64,000 nt of DNA from Azonexaceae bacterium s22 (GTDB lineage: Bacteria > Pseudomonadota > Gammaproteobacteria > Burkholderiales > Rhodocyclaceae): assembly GCA_016617495.1 (NCBI GenBank), contig WYCU01000006.1, positions 62,001 to 126,000 of the forward strand. The letters are read 5' to 3'. Position numbers and translations under genes: made by a program. The notes under the pieces are model-generated. The model did not search any database, was not told where the DNA came from, and was given only the letters and a program-made list of their open reading frames with translations. Positions 45,141 through 55,217 of the stretch are shown one piece after another. Every line of letters starts with the position of its first letter. Within the stretch, counting starts at the first letter, position 1.

Positions 45141-47171
45141 ATGGAAATGCAAAAACTCTATCTTCTGGTTCCCCTTGCGCCGTTGATCGGCGCGATGATT
45201 GCCGGTTTGTTTTGTCGGGTCATACCGCGCTGGGTTGCGCATACCGCGACCATCAGCGGCGTTGCGGTGGCGTTGATCGCTTCGGTCCTGATTTTCAAGG
45301 ATGTGCTCGCCGGCAATACCTTCAATGGCCCGGTCTATACCTGGCTGACCAGCGGCGACTATCGTTTCGAGGTTGGCTTTCTCATCGATACCCTGACAGC
45401 GACGATGATGTTGGTCGTCACCTTTGTTTCCTTGATGGTGCATATCTACACCATTGGGTACATGCATGACGATCCGGGCTATAACCGCTTCTTCAGCTAT
45501 ATCTCGTTGTTCACATTCTCCATGCTGATGCTGGTGATGAGTAACAACTTCATGCAGTTGTTCTTTGGCTGGGAAGCGGTGGGTTTGGTGTCCTATTTGC
45601 TGATTGGATTCTGGTACACCCGCCCGACGGCCATTTTCGCCAACATGAAGGCGTTCTTGGTCAACCGGGTTGGCGACTTCGGCTTCATCCTCGGTATTGG
45701 CCTGGTATTGGCTTATTTCGGGACGCTTGATTACGCGGAAGTCTTCAAGAAAGCTCCGGAATTTGCATCCACGACCATTAATATCTGGGGCAGTGCGCAA
45801 TGGTCCCTGATGACAGTGACCTGCATTTGCTTGTTCATCGGTGCGATGGGTAAATCCGCACAAGTTCCCCTGCACGTGTGGCTGCCGGACTCGATGGAAG
45901 GTCCGACCCCGATTTCCGCGCTCATTCACGCGGCAACGATGGTTACCGCCGGTATCTTCATGGTTTCGCGGATGTCGCCCTTGTTTGAGCTTTCGACGAC
46001 TGCGCTGTCCTTCGTGATTGTGATTGGTGCCATTACTGCGTTGTTCATGGGTTTCCTCGGGATCATCCAGAATGACATCAAGCGCGTGGTTGCTTATTCC
46101 ACGCTTTCTCAGCTGGGGTACATGACGGTCGCTCTCGGCGCATCGGCTTACTCTGTGGCGATTTTCCACCTCATGACCCACGCCTTCTTCAAGGCGCTGC
46201 TTTTCCTCGCGGCGGGTTCGGTCATCATTGGCATGCACCATGATCAGGATATTCGCAACATGGGCGGTTTGCGCAAGTACATGCCAATCACTTGGATCAC
46301 TTCACTGATCGGTTCGCTGGCATTGATTGGAACGCCGTTCCTGTCCGGCTTCTATTCAAAGGATTCCATCATTGAAGCTGTGGCACTGTCCCACATCCCG
46401 GGTTCGGGCTTTGCATATTTTGCTGTGCTCGCCGGGGTATTTGTGACGGCGTTCTACTCCTTCCGGATGTATTTCCTCGTTTTCCACGGCGAAGAGCGTT
46501 TTGGGAAGGACGACGAGCATCACGATCATCATGGCGACCATGATGACGAAGAAACCTCCCATGACCACCATCATGGCCTGGCGCCGGGGCAGAAACCCCA
46601 TGAAACGCCGTGGGTCGTGACGTTGCCGTTGGTGCTGCTGGCCATACCGTCGATCTTGATCGGTTATATCGCTATCGGTCCGATGCTCTTTGGCAACTAC
46701 TTCGATAACGTCATCTATATCAACCACGAAGCGCATCCGGCGATGGAGCATCTTGCCGAGCATTTCCACGGTGCTGCCGCGATGGGTATCCACGCCCTGA
46801 CCACGTTACCGTTCTTCCTCGCGCTTGCTGGCGTGGTCGTGGCTTGGTTCTTCTACATGAAGCGCCCGGATATTCCCGCTGCGATTCAGCGTCGTTTTGC
46901 GGCACTCAATGAGGTTCTGGAGAACAAATATTATTTCGACAAGATCAACGAGGTCGTTTTCGCCGGTGGTGCCCGCGTGCTGGGCAAGGCCTTGTGGCGT
47001 GGCGGCGATGTCGCCGTAATCGATGGTCTTATCGTGAATGGGGCAGCCAAGGTGGTTGGTATGGTGGCTGCTATCACCCGTTTCTTCCAAACCGGTTACG
47101 TTTATCACTACGCCTTCACCATGATTATTGGTGTATTCGTCTTGATGACGCTTTGGATCAACCGCGCCTAG
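45141..47171 (+). CDS. nuoL: NADH-quinone oxidoreductase subunit L
   Basis: This 676-residue antiporter-like proton-pumping subunit has about 16 helices and a long C-terminal lateral helix. Visible motifs are LFFGWEAVGLVSYLLIGFW, KSAQVPLHVWLPDSMEGPTP with HAATMVTAG, and SQLGYMTVALG. A His/Asp-rich soluble loop (EHHDHHGDHDDEETSHDHHHG within about residues 455-480) sits between helices. It abuts nuoK. Confidence 0.98.
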   Translation: MEMQKLYLLVPLAPLIGAMIAGLFCRVIPRWVAHTATISGVAVALIASVLIFKDVLAGNTFNGPVYTWLTSGDYRFEVGFLIDTLTATMMLVVTFVSLMVHIYTIGYMHDDPGYNRFFSYISLFTFSMLMLVMSNNFMQLFFGWEAVGLVSYLLIGFWYTRPTAIFANMKAFLVNRVGDFGFILGIGLVLAYFGTLDYAEVFKKAPEFASTTINIWGSAQWSLMTVTCICLFIGAMGKSAQVPLHVWLPDSMEGPTPISALIHAATMVTAGIFMVSRMSPLFELSTTALSFVIVIGAITALFMGFLGIIQNDIKRVVAYSTLSQLGYMTVALGASAYSVAIFHLMTHAFFKALLFLAAGSVIIGMHHDQDIRNMGGLRKYMPITWITSLIGSLALIGTPFLSGFYSKDSIIEAVALSHIPGSGFAYFAVLAGVFVTAFYSFRMYFLVFHGEERFGKDDEHHDHHGDHDDEETSHDHHHGLAPGQKPHETPWVVTLPLVLLAIPSILIGYIAIGPMLFGNYFDNVIYINHEAHPAMEHLAEHFHGAAAMGIHALTTLPFFLALAGVVVAWFFYMKRPDIPAAIQRRFAALNEVLENKYYFDKINEVVFAGGARVLGKALWRGGDVAVIDGLIVNGAAKVVGMVAAITRFFQTGYVYHYAFTMIIGVFVLMTLWINRA

Positions 47172-47203
47172 TGTGAATTGCTCGCAGAAAAGCAAGGAAT
47201 AAC

Positions 47204-48688
47204 ATGTCGAATTACCCGTTGCTATCTCTAGCCATCTGGATACCGATCTTTGCCGGCTTTGCCGTACTTGCCACTGGCTCGGACCGGAATGCCCCGTTGG
47301 CGAGAATGCTTGCCCTGCTGGGTGCCCTGGCTGCCTTCGCCGTGACCATCCCGTTATGGACCGGTTTCGATGTTTCCAACGGGGGAATGCAGTTCGTGGA
47401 ACTGCGTAGCTGGATCATTCCCTTCAACATCAACTATCACTTGGGTGTCGACGGCATTTCCATGCTGTTCGTGGTGCTCAATGCGTTTATCACGGTTATC
47501 GTGGTTGCCGCCGGTTGGGAGGTCATCGAAAACAGGGTTGCGCAATACAACGCTGCTTTCCTGATCATGTCGGGCCTGATGAACGGGATTTTTACGTCGC
47601 TTGACGGCATTCTGTTCTATGTGTTCTTCGAAGCATCGCTGATTCCAATGTATCTGATCATCGGTGTCTGGGGTGGCCCGAACCGGGTTTACGCGGCTTT
47701 CAAGTTTTTCCTTTACACGCTGCTCGGCTCGTTGCTGTTCCTCGTTGCCTTGATGTATCTGTTCATCCAGTCCGGGGGTAGTTTCTCCATTCTGGATTGG
47801 CATCAACTGCCGCTCTCGCTCAATGCCCAGATCTGGCTCTTCCTTGCCTTCCTGGTGGCGTTTGCGGTCAAGGTGCCGATGTGGCCGGTACATACCTGGT
47901 TGCCGGATGCGCACGTCGAAGCTCCTACCGGCGGCTCTATCGTACTGGCTGCAATCGCCCTGAAGTTGGGCGCCTACGGGTTCCTGCGTTTTTCCCTTCC
48001 GATCGCCCCGGACGCTTCCCATGAACTGTCGGGCCTCGTGATCGCGCTTTCCCTCATCGCGGTGGTCTATATTGGCTTTGTCGCTCTGGTTCAAGCCGAC
48101 ATGAAGAAGCTGGTTGCTTATTCATCGATCGCACACATGGGCTTCGTGACCTTGGGCTTCTTTATGTTCAGCCCGATGGGGATTGAAGGGGCCTTGATTC
48201 AGATGGTGTCGCACGGTTTCGTTTCCGGTGCCATGTTCTTCTGCATCGGGGTGATGTATGACCGTGTGCACAGCCGTCAAATCGCCGATTACGGCGGTGT
48301 GGTGAATACCATGCCCAAATTTGCGGCCCTGTTCATGCTGTTCTCCATGGCGAATGCCGGGTTGCCGGCGACCTCTGGGTTCGTCGGGGAATTCATGGTG
48401 ATTCTTGGTGCAGTGAAGTTCAACTTCTGGGTTGCCTTCGCCGCGGCTTCTTCGATGGTAGTCGGCGCAGCCTACACACTGTGGATGTATAAGCGCGTCG
48501 TGTTTGGCGAAGTGGCCAACGAACACGTCGCCGAACTGAACGATGTCAATCTTCGCGAATTCACGATCCTGGCAGTGCTTGCAATTTGCACCCTGTGGAT
48601 GGGTCTTTATCCGCAGCCGTTCACTGAAGTCATGCACGCTTCGGTTGGCGATTTGCTGCGCCATGTTGCCATCAGCAAGATTCAATAA
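47204..48688 (+). CDS. nuoM: NADH-quinone oxidoreductase subunit M
   Basis: This 494-residue antiporter-like subunit has about 14 helices. Landmarks are NYHLGVDGISMLFVVLNAF, FYVFFEASLIPMYLIIGVWG (the glutamate of the pump), KVPMWPVHTWLPDAHVEAPT and SSIAHMGFVTLG. It starts 32 bases after nuoL. Confidence 0.98.
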   Translation: MSNYPLLSLAIWIPIFAGFAVLATGSDRNAPLARMLALLGALAAFAVTIPLWTGFDVSNGGMQFVELRSWIIPFNINYHLGVDGISMLFVVLNAFITVIVVAAGWEVIENRVAQYNAAFLIMSGLMNGIFTSLDGILFYVFFEASLIPMYLIIGVWGGPNRVYAAFKFFLYTLLGSLLFLVALMYLFIQSGGSFSILDWHQLPLSLNAQIWLFLAFLVAFAVKVPMWPVHTWLPDAHVEAPTGGSIVLAAIALKLGAYGFLRFSLPIAPDASHELSGLVIALSLIAVVYIGFVALVQADMKKLVAYSSIAHMGFVTLGFFMFSPMGIEGALIQMVSHGFVSGAMFFCIGVMYDRVHSRQIADYGGVVNTMPKFAALFMLFSMANAGLPATSGFVGEFMVILGAVKFNFWVAFAAASSMVVGAAYTLWMYKRVVFGEVANEHVAELNDVNLREFTILAVLAICTLWMGLYPQPFTEVMHASVGDLLRHVAISKIQ

Positions 48689-48700
48689 ACGGTAGCCGAC

Positions 48701-50191
48701 ATGTTCGACAATTTCGTTGTCCCCGACCTTTTGCCCGCTGCGCCGGAGCTGTTCCTGGCGTTCATGGCCTTGGCCATTCTCATGATCGACCTGGTGGTGA
48801 AGGATTCCAGGAGGTCGCTGACTTTCGCGCTTACTCAGCTGACCCTGGCCGGCTGCTTGGTGCTTCAGCTTTGGACCAGCACTGACCAGGTGACCTATAC
48901 CTTCAGTAACATGTTTGTCGACGATCTAATCGCCGACTTGCTGAAGGTCTTCCTGTACATGACAGTCATGGTCGTGCTGTTCTATTCCCGCGGCTATGTC
49001 ATGGACCGCGAAGTCATGAACAAGGGTGAATACTACGTGCTGGCGTTGTTTGCGACGCTGGGCATGATGGTCATGATTTCTGCCAACCACTTCGTCACGA
49101 TTTATCTGGGTCTTGAACTCCTGTCGCTTTCGCTCTACGCCATGGTCGCGATGAATCGCGAATCGGTATCGTCGACCGAGGCTGCGATGAAATATTTCGT
49201 GCTTGGGGCCTTGGCTTCCGGTTTGCTGCTCTATGGCATGTCGATGATCTACGGCGCGACGGGCACCCTCGAAATCAGCGGCATTCAAATGCGCCTCGCA
49301 ATGGGCGGCGTCAACAAAACCGTTCTGGTGTTTGGCCTGGTGTTCATTGTTGCCGGTCTGGCGTTCAAGCTGGGTGTCGTTCCTTTCCACATGTGGATTC
49401 CGGACGTCTATCATGGTGCGCCGACCTCGGTTACCCTGTTCATCGGCTCGGCACCGAAGCTGGCAGCCTTTGCCATCGTCCTGCGTTTGCTCGTTGGTGG
49501 ACTGCTTGTCTTGTGGCAGGACTGGCAACAGATGTTGATCATCCTCGCCGTACTTTCAATGGCGATTGGTAATCTGGCCGCGATTGCCCAAACGAACATC
49601 AAGCGCATGTTGGCTTACTCGGCAATTTCGCATATGGGCTTCATGCTGCTCGGCTTTGCGGCGGGCATTATCGCCACCGGTGAACGGGCCATGTTGAATC
49701 CGTTTGGCTACACGTCCTCAATGTTCTATGTGCTGGCCTATGTGCTGATGTCGGCTGGCGGCTTCGGCATGATTCTGCTGATGGCTCGCGCAGGATTCGA
49801 AGCGGATAACCTCGAAGACTACAAGGGCCTTAACAAGCGTAACCCGTGGTTTGCGGGCATGATGCTGATGTTGATGTTCTCGATGGCCGGTATTCCGTTC
49901 TTCATCGGGTTCTTCGCCAAGTTCGCTGTCCTGCAGGCCGTCGTCGCGGCGGGTCAGATCTGGTTGGCGGTCGTGGCAGTGGCGTTCTCGCTGATTGGTG
50001 CCTTCTACTACCTGCGTGTCGTCAAGTTGATGTACTTCGATCCGCCTGCCGAAGAAACACCGGTTCGTGCCGGGCTTGATATGCGCATCCTGGTTACGGC
50101 GAACGGTCTGGCGGTGGCCTTGCTCGGTTTGTTCCCCGAATATCTGATGATGTTCTGCCAGGCAGCTTTCGTCCAATCCTTCGGCGGTTGA
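48701..50191 (+). CDS. nuoN: NADH-quinone oxidoreductase subunit N
   Basis: This 496-residue antiporter-like subunit ends the nuo operon. It has about 14 helices, with [47 protein letters not shown] and [15 protein letters not shown]. It is followed by a clear terminator. Confidence 0.98.
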   Translation: MFDNFVVPDLLPAAPELFLAFMALAILMIDLVVKDSRRSLTFALTQLTLAGCLVLQLWTSTDQVTYTFSNMFVDDLIADLLKVFLYMTVMVVLFYSRGYVMDREVMNKGEYYVLALFATLGMMVMISANHFVTIYLGLELLSLSLYAMVAMNRESVSSTEAAMKYFVLGALASGLLLYGMSMIYGATGTLEISGIQMRLAMGGVNKTVLVFGLVFIVAGLAFKLGVVPFHMWIPDVYHGAPTSVTLFIGSAPKLAAFAIVLRLLVGGLLVLWQDWQQMLIILAVLSMAIGNLAAIAQTNIKRMLAYSAISHMGFMLLGFAAGIIATGERAMLNPFGYTSSMFYVLAYVLMSAGGFGMILLMARAGFEADNLEDYKGLNKRNPWFAGMMLMLMFSMAGIPFFIGFFAKFAVLQAVVAAGQIWLAVVAVAFSLIGAFYYLRVVKLMYFDPPAEETPVRAGLDMRILVTANGLAVALLGLFPEYLMMFCQAAFVQSFGG

Positions 50192-50213
50192 TTTAGTCCC
50201 GCTTACAATTTCG

Positions 50214-50240
50214 CGCCCCGGAGAACTCCGGGGCGTTTTT
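50214..50240 (+). terminator. nuo operon terminator
   Basis: The stem CGCCCCGGAG / CTCCGGGGCG has a very short loop (effectively GAAC after opening the last pair) and is followed by TTTTT. It ends 18 bases before the next start. Confidence 0.9.
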
Positions 50241-50258
50241 CATTTGGGGTCGAGTTTC

Positions 50259-50816
50259 ATGGCAGTCGAGCAGGATAGTCATCTCATCGAATCGGAAATC
50301 GCAAGTGAGGCCGTTTTTGAGGGCGCCTTGCTCAAGGTAAGGCGCGATCGTGTCCGTTTGCCCAACGGCCAGGAATCCGTGCGGGAATACATTCGTCACC
50401 CGGGTGCTGTCGTTGTTCTGGCATTTTTGGATAACGGTGCCTTGCTGTTCGAGCGACAGTTCCGTTACCCGTTGAAACGCGTCTTTCTGGAATTGCCCGC
50501 GGGAAAGATTGATCCCGGCGAGGATATTCTGATAACCGCGAGGCGGGAGTTGCGCGAGGAGACGGGTTATCTCGCGGACGATTGGCGCTATCTCGGCGTC
50601 ATGCATCCATGTATCGGCTATTCGGACGAAAGGATTGAGATTTTCGCCGCTCGGGGATTGCGCTGGACTGGCGAGAGCGCGCTCGATCACAATGAGTTTC
50701 TCGAAGTGGTTGAGCTTTCGCCGGACGCCGCCAAGGCTGCCGTGTGGCAGGGCGAGATTACCGATGCAAAAACCATTTCGGCGCTGTTTTGGGTAGAACG
50801 TAGCTTCCCGGAGTGA
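50259..50816 (+). CDS. nudF: Nudix hydrolase, ADP-ribose pyrophosphatase type
   Basis: This 185-residue protein probably hydrolyses ADP-ribose to AMP and ribose-5-phosphate. The Nudix box is intact (GKIDPGEDILITARRELREETGY, cited as GEDILITARRELREETGY near 84-101) and is preceded by the ELPAGKID pattern of ADP-ribose pyrophosphatases. ATG 50259 is preferred to TTG 50244. NudF by family and by the upstream ERQFRYPLKRVFLELPAGK segment (cited as RQFRYPLKRVFLELPAG); the exact substrate is not proven. Confidence 0.87.
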   Translation: MAVEQDSHLIESEIASEAVFEGALLKVRRDRVRLPNGQESVREYIRHPGAVVVLAFLDNGALLFERQFRYPLKRVFLELPAGKIDPGEDILITARRELREETGYLADDWRYLGVMHPCIGYSDERIEIFAARGLRWTGESALDHNEFLEVVELSPDAAKAAVWQGEITDAKTISALFWVERSFPE

Positions 50817-50861
50817 AAAATTCCGGGGGTGCCCGGTACCAGAAATCGGTCGTTTTTTCGC

Positions 50862-50874
50862 GTCGACCGCGACA
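50862..50874 (-). repeat. TGTCGCGGTCGAC repeat, copy 5
   Basis: Exact 13-mer on the minus strand between the Nudix gene and the bidirectional terminator. On the minus strand it is followed by GCG and an A6 tract. Confidence 0.8.
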
Positions 50875-50878
50875 ATCC

Positions 50879-50912
50879 AAAAAAAACCCCGGTGATTGAC
50901 CGGGGTTTTTTT
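50879..50912. terminator. Bidirectional terminator between the Nudix gene and nrdJ
   Basis: The stem CCCCGGT / ACCGGGG (50887-50893 with 50899-50905) is extended by an A8 tract on the left and a T7 tract on the right. It serves both converging genes. Confidence 0.92.
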
Positions 50913-50938
50913 GCTTTACGAGGAACTCAAGAGGGACG

Positions 50939-53833
50939 TCAGCCGCAGGTACCTACAGCGCCGCAGGCCGTGCAGAAATCGCAACCATCCTTGCGAATCA
51001 TCGTATGGTTGCCGCATTCGCTGCACAGTTTGCCCTGAGTCGGGTGCACTGAGTTGCTGGCGTCTTCCGGCGCTTTGAGGATACCCATCTGCTGCAGCGG
51101 GAAGCCATGTTCGTCGAGGATGCCCAGCATTGCATAGCGATGAATGATGAGATTCGCGATGTAAGCCACCGTCGAAGGGTAGGTTTGTTGCTTGCGCGAA
51201 CCCGGTACGAAGGCCATGAAATCGCCGAGAGGCTCGGAATAGTCGAGTAGTTTGCGCAACTTCATGCCGATCCAGGCGGGGTCGAGCACACGCATATCCA
51301 GCGAGAGCAGCTTGCACAAGCCGTCCAGCGCACGCGGGTAATTTCCCGAGAGCCACATCGAATAAGGACGCGTGACACCATCCGGGAGGGTGATTTCCTT
51401 GAGGCCGAGCACAAAATCTTCGCCGGTGGACGGGTTGTTCACGTCGACGGTCCAGGATAGCGTGCCGTCCGTACCGGTCTTGGGTTCTTTGGCGCTGAAA
51501 AGCGCATCCTTGACCGGGCTCGGCCCGTCTTCCTTGAGGGCACCGAGTTGTTCGACACGCCAGCGGATGATTTGCGCCATGGCCGATACCACGGACGGCA
51601 GACGCTTGCGTTCGCCATGCGGCGGCATCGCGATTTCGCAGGACTCGCCAGGGGTCTTGGCCAACGCTTCGAGCTTCATGCCCAGCCAGGCACGGTCATT
51701 GGCGCGCATGTCCATGGACAAGGTCTTGGCTACGGCACCCAGGCCGCGCGGTTCTGCCGGGCCGTTGGCCCACACTTCGAATGGCCACGCACGACCTTCG
51801 GATTCGATATGGCCGACGAACAGGGCGAACTTGCCAATCGGGGAGTCGAGCATGTAGGTCCAGCACAGATTGCCTTCCGGCAAACTCGGGCGCCCCGGCC
51901 AGCGCAGGCTGGAGAGCACCGGTGCGGGCAGATCCTTGATCGAGAGCCGGCGATTGGTGTCGGCCACGAAATCCTGAGGGGCCTTGGCGTCCGCGGTAGG
52001 GGCCGATTCGGCTTTGGCCGGCTCCACTGAGAGGACAGAGCCAAGCACGCTGTTGGGGCGGTAAGTCGCCAATCCCTTGAGACCGGACTTCCAGGCCGTC
52101 ATGTAGAGATCCTGGAAGTCTTCGTAGGGGTAATCGGCGGGAACGTTTACCGTCTTGGAAATCGAGGTGTCGATATACGGTGCGACTGCAGCCACCATGT
52201 CGGCGTGGGCCTTGGCGGAAATTTCCAGTGCCGTGACGAAATAGTCCGGCAACTTGGTGACGTCGCCACCGAGATGGCGATAAAGGCGCCAAGCGTAGTC
52301 TTCGACCGAGTATTCCTTGAGCGTGCCATCCGGCATGCGCTTCTTGCGGCTGTAGGTCCAGGAGAACGGCGGTTCGATCCCGTTGGAGGCATTGTCGGCG
52401 AAGGCCAGCGAGATGGTACCGGTCGGCGCGATGGAGAGCAGATGAGAGTTACGCAGGCCGTGCTTGCGAATTTCGGCCTTGATCTCGTTCGGCAGGCGCG
52501 AGGCGAAATTGCCACCGGAGAGGTAGAGCTCGGCATTGAACAGCGGGAATGCACCACGCTCCTTGGCGAGTTCCACCGAATACCGGTACGCCGTATCGCG
52601 CATGAATTCAGTGATGCGGGTTGCCATGGCACGTGCTTCCGGCTTGTCGTAGCGCAGGCGCAGCATGGCCAAGGCATCGCCAAGACCGGTGAAACCCAAG
52701 CCGACACGGCGCTTGTTCGCGGCCTCCTGGGCCTGACGATCAAGTGGCCAGTGCGTGGCGTCGAGCACGTTGTCGAGCATGCGAACCGAAATCTGCACGG
52801 CTTCGGCAAAAGCGTCGAAATCGAAAGTGGCATTTTCCGCAAAGGCGTTGCGGACGTAGAGCGTCAGGTTGACCGAGCCAAGGCAGCAGCAGCCATACGG
52901 CGGCAGCGGCTGTTCCGCACACGGGTTGGTGGCTTCGATAACCTCGCAATAATTGAGGTTGTTGTCCTTGTTCATGCGATCCAGGAACAGGATGCCCGGT
53001 TCGGCGTGGTCGTAGGTCGACTTCATGACCTGGTCCCACAGATCGCGGGCGCGCACCTTGCGATAGACCCAGAGTCCATCGTCGCGCTGGTAGGCGCCGG
53101 CAGCGCGCATCTCGCCGTTGGGTTCGGCGCGGTGAACCAGTTCAACCTCGCCATCGGCATCGACGGCCTCCATGAAGGCGTCGGTCACCCCGATGGAAAT
53201 ATTGAAGTTGGTCAGATCGCCGTGGTCCTTGGCGTGGATGAAGTCCTCGATATCCGGATGGTCGCAGCGCAATACGCCCATTTGCGCGCCGCGACGCGCA
53301 CCGGCGGATTCGACGGTTTCGCAGGAGCGATCGAATACGCGCATGTAGGACACCGGACCGGAGGCGCGCGACTGGGTGCCTTTGACGTGGGCGCCTTGCG
53401 GACGAATGGAAGAGAAATCGTAGCCCACGCCACCGCCACGACGCATCGTTTCAGCGGCCTGGGCGAGCGCGGTGTAAATGCCGGGTTTGCCATCGGTGGT
53501 TTCGACGATGGAATCGCCTACCGGCTGGACGAAGCAATTGATCAACGTGGCTTGAAGGTCGGTGCCGGCAGCGGAGTTGATGCGGCCCGCCGGGATGAAG
53601 CCGTTTTCCTGCGCCCAAAGGAACTTGGCTTCCCAGTGCGCACGGTCCTTTTCCTGCTCTACCTGAGCGAGGGCGTAGGCCACACGACGACGCACGTCGT
53701 GCACGTTGGTTTCCTTGCCTTTGGCATATTTTTCGATCAGCACCTCGCCGGAAATTTCCTGTTCGAGGAGCGGCGGAATTTCAGGGGGGGCTGGAATGTC
53801 GGTCAGCGAAAGCTGCTCGGCGACTTTGCTCAT
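50939..53833 (-). CDS. nrdJ: Adenosylcobalamin-dependent (class II) ribonucleotide reductase
   Basis: This 964-residue enzyme makes deoxynucleotides with a B12-derived radical, independent of oxygen. The N-terminal [22 protein letters not shown] holds the first redox cysteine (cited as [14 protein letters not shown]). The radical site is [21 protein letters not shown] (N-x-C-x-E, cited as [12 protein letters not shown]), and [10 protein letters not shown] follows. Residues of about 640-900 contain two copies of a related domain (PFEVWANG...MDMR...WLGMKL and PYSMWLSG...LDMR...WIGMKL). The C-terminus is a Cys-rich [22 protein letters not shown] tail (cited as CSECG and CDFCTACG). A strong GAGAGGAG site precedes the ATG. 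Two NrdR boxes lie upstream. Confidence 0.95.
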   Translation of the reverse strand: MSKVAEQLSLTDIPAPPEIPPLLEQEISGEVLIEKYAKGKETNVHDVRRRVAYALAQVEQEKDRAHWEAKFLWAQENGFIPAGRINSAAGTDLQATLINCFVQPVGDSIVETTDGKPGIYTALAQAAETMRRGGGVGYDFSSIRPQGAHVKGTQSRASGPVSYMRVFDRSCETVESAGARRGAQMGVLRCDHPDIEDFIHAKDHGDLTNFNISIGVTDAFMEAVDADGEVELVHRAEPNGEMRAAGAYQRDDGLWVYRKVRARDLWDQVMKSTYDHAEPGILFLDRMNKDNNLNYCEVIEATNPCAEQPLPPYGCCCLGSVNLTLYVRNAFAENATFDFDAFAEAVQISVRMLDNVLDATHWPLDRQAQEAANKRRVGLGFTGLGDALAMLRLRYDKPEARAMATRITEFMRDTAYRYSVELAKERGAFPLFNAELYLSGGNFASRLPNEIKAEIRKHGLRNSHLLSIAPTGTISLAFADNASNGIEPPFSWTYSRKKRMPDGTLKEYSVEDYAWRLYRHLGGDVTKLPDYFVTALEISAKAHADMVAAVAPYIDTSISKTVNVPADYPYEDFQDLYMTAWKSGLKGLATYRPNSVLGSVLSVEPAKAESAPTADAKAPQDFVADTNRRLSIKDLPAPVLSSLRWPGRPSLPEGNLCWTYMLDSPIGKFALFVGHIESEGRAWPFEVWANGPAEPRGLGAVAKTLSMDMRANDRAWLGMKLEALAKTPGESCEIAMPPHGERKRLPSVVSAMAQIIRWRVEQLGALKEDGPSPVKDALFSAKEPKTGTDGTLSWTVDVNNPSTGEDFVLGLKEITLPDGVTRPYSMWLSGNYPRALDGLCKLLSLDMRVLDPAWIGMKLRKLLDYSEPLGDFMAFVPGSRKQQTYPSTVAYIANLIIHRYAMLGILDEHGFPLQQMGILKAPEDASNSVHPTQGKLCSECGNHTMIRKDGCDFCTACGAVGTCG

Positions 53834-53890
53834 CTAGGGCTCCTCTCGATGTTTTCAGTATGCGATTGATTGCGTCGAATTTTTGCAAAG

Positions 53891-53937
53891 CTACTATATA
53901 TAGTGTGTTTCGGCAAGAAGTTGACTATATGCAGTGT
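53891..53937 (-). promoter_or_regulatory. Pair of NrdR boxes upstream of nrdJ
   Basis: Box 1 is CTACTATATATAGTGT (53891-53906), matching the core CWATATATWG exactly. Box 2 is TGACTATATGCAGTGT (53922-53937), with two core mismatches. Start-to-start spacing is 31 bases, three helical turns, as known for NrdR operators. They lie 58-104 bases before the nrdJ start. Confidence 0.88.
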
Positions 53938-53989
53938 ACTGTGCCTCGGCCTGTCGTGACGCTGGCATTCCCCGAAAAGCCCGAAAAAA

Positions 53990-54024
53990 CAAGGCCCCGC
54001 ACGCCCGGGGGCGGCGGGGCCTTG
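53990..54024 (-). terminator. ackA terminator
   Basis: A perfect 11-bp stem CAAGGCCCCGC / GCGGGGCCTTG with a 13-base GC-rich loop is followed on the minus strand by TTTTTTC. It lies just past the ackA stop. Confidence 0.92.
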
Positions 54025-54034
54025 CATGAATTTT

Positions 54035-55216
54035 TTAGAGGCCGAGCAGGGTTTGCGCGTGATGCGCCATCATCCATTCTTCGTTGGTGGGGATGACCAG
54101 CACGTCGACACTGCTGTTGCCCGCGCCGATGTGAATGTCATGGCGGGCGTTGGCTTCAGCATCGAGATGGATGCCGAGCCACTCCAGTTGCAGACAGACC
54201 CGACGCCGGATTTCCGCCGCATGTTCGCCGATGCCGCCGGTGAATACCAGCGCATCCAAGCCACCCGCAGCCGCTGCCAGGGAGCCAAGCTCGCGCACGA
54301 TGCGGTAGCAGAAGAGGTCGACAGCTTCCTGGGCTTCCGGCTTGTCGCTCGCCAGCAGTGTGCGCATGTCCTGGCTGATGCCGGAAACTCCCAGCAAGCC
54401 GGATTCCTTGTACAGCATGCGGGTCATGTCCTTGACGGTCAGCCCTTTGGTTTCCATCAGATGCAGCACGACACCGGGATCGAGGTTGCCGCATCGCGTA
54501 CCCATCAACAGGCCATCGATGGTGGAGAATCCCAAGGTGGTGGCGACACATTTGCGCTCGACCATCGCCGCCATGCTGGCGCCGTTCCCGAGGTGAGCGA
54601 CGATGACGCGGCCATTGGCCCGGCGGGAATGCTGGGGCAGAGCGCGTGCGATGTATTCATAGGACAGCCCGTGGAAGCCATAGCGCTTGATGCCCTCGGC
54701 AGAGATCGAGCGAGGCAGCCCGAACATCTGGGCGACGTCCGGTTGGGCACGATGGAAGGCGGTATCGAAACAGGCGACCTGGGGTATGGCCGGCAGCAGT
54801 TCCTGCAGGGCGCGGATGCCGGCCACATTATGCGGTTCGTGCAACGGGGCGAGCGGAATGAAACTGACCAGATGTTCCAGCACCTGATGATCGACGACAG
54901 TCGGTTGCGAATAGCGTTCGCCACCATGCACGACACGATGGCCAACCGCGACGATTTCCCAACCCGCGTAGTTCTGGGTGAACCACTTCAGCAGCGCATC
55001 GAAGGCCTGGGTGTGGGATACCTGCTCGCCGGCCAGAGTCTGGTCGGCAATACGCTCCCCGGCCCGGTTGGCGGCTTTCATCCGGGTAGTTGCGGTGCCA
55101 ATGCCGTCGATCTGGCCGGAGACTTCGGCATGAGCGGACACCGGGTGGGCCAGTTCGTAAAGTGCGAACTTGATCGAGGACGAGCCCGCGTTGATCGTGA
55201 GAATGCCACGTGACAT
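54035..55216 (-). CDS. ackA: Acetate kinase
   Basis: This 393-residue enzyme interconverts acetyl phosphate plus ADP with acetate plus ATP. It starts with ILTINAGSSSIKFALYEL. It has VAVGHRVVHGGERYSQP, ACFDTAFH, RYGFHGLSYEYIA, VIVAHLGNGASMAAM, and the C-terminal ALVFTGGIGEHAAEIRRRVC (cited as LVFTGGIGEHAAEIR). ATG 55216 is chosen; the frame extends to 55303 inside the upstream gene. It follows the MaoC-Pta gene by one base, forming an acetyl-CoA to acetate plus ATP unit. Confidence 0.96.
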   Translation of the reverse strand: MSRGILTINAGSSSIKFALYELAHPVSAHAEVSGQIDGIGTATTRMKAANRAGERIADQTLAGEQVSHTQAFDALLKWFTQNYAGWEIVAVGHRVVHGGERYSQPTVVDHQVLEHLVSFIPLAPLHEPHNVAGIRALQELLPAIPQVACFDTAFHRAQPDVAQMFGLPRSISAEGIKRYGFHGLSYEYIARALPQHSRRANGRVIVAHLGNGASMAAMVERKCVATTLGFSTIDGLLMGTRCGNLDPGVVLHLMETKGLTVKDMTRMLYKESGLLGVSGISQDMRTLLASDKPEAQEAVDLFCYRIVRELGSLAAAAGGLDALVFTGGIGEHAAEIRRRVCLQLEWLGIHLDAEANARHDIHIGAGNSSVDVLVIPTNEEWMMAHHAQTLLGL

Positions 55217-55217
55217 G

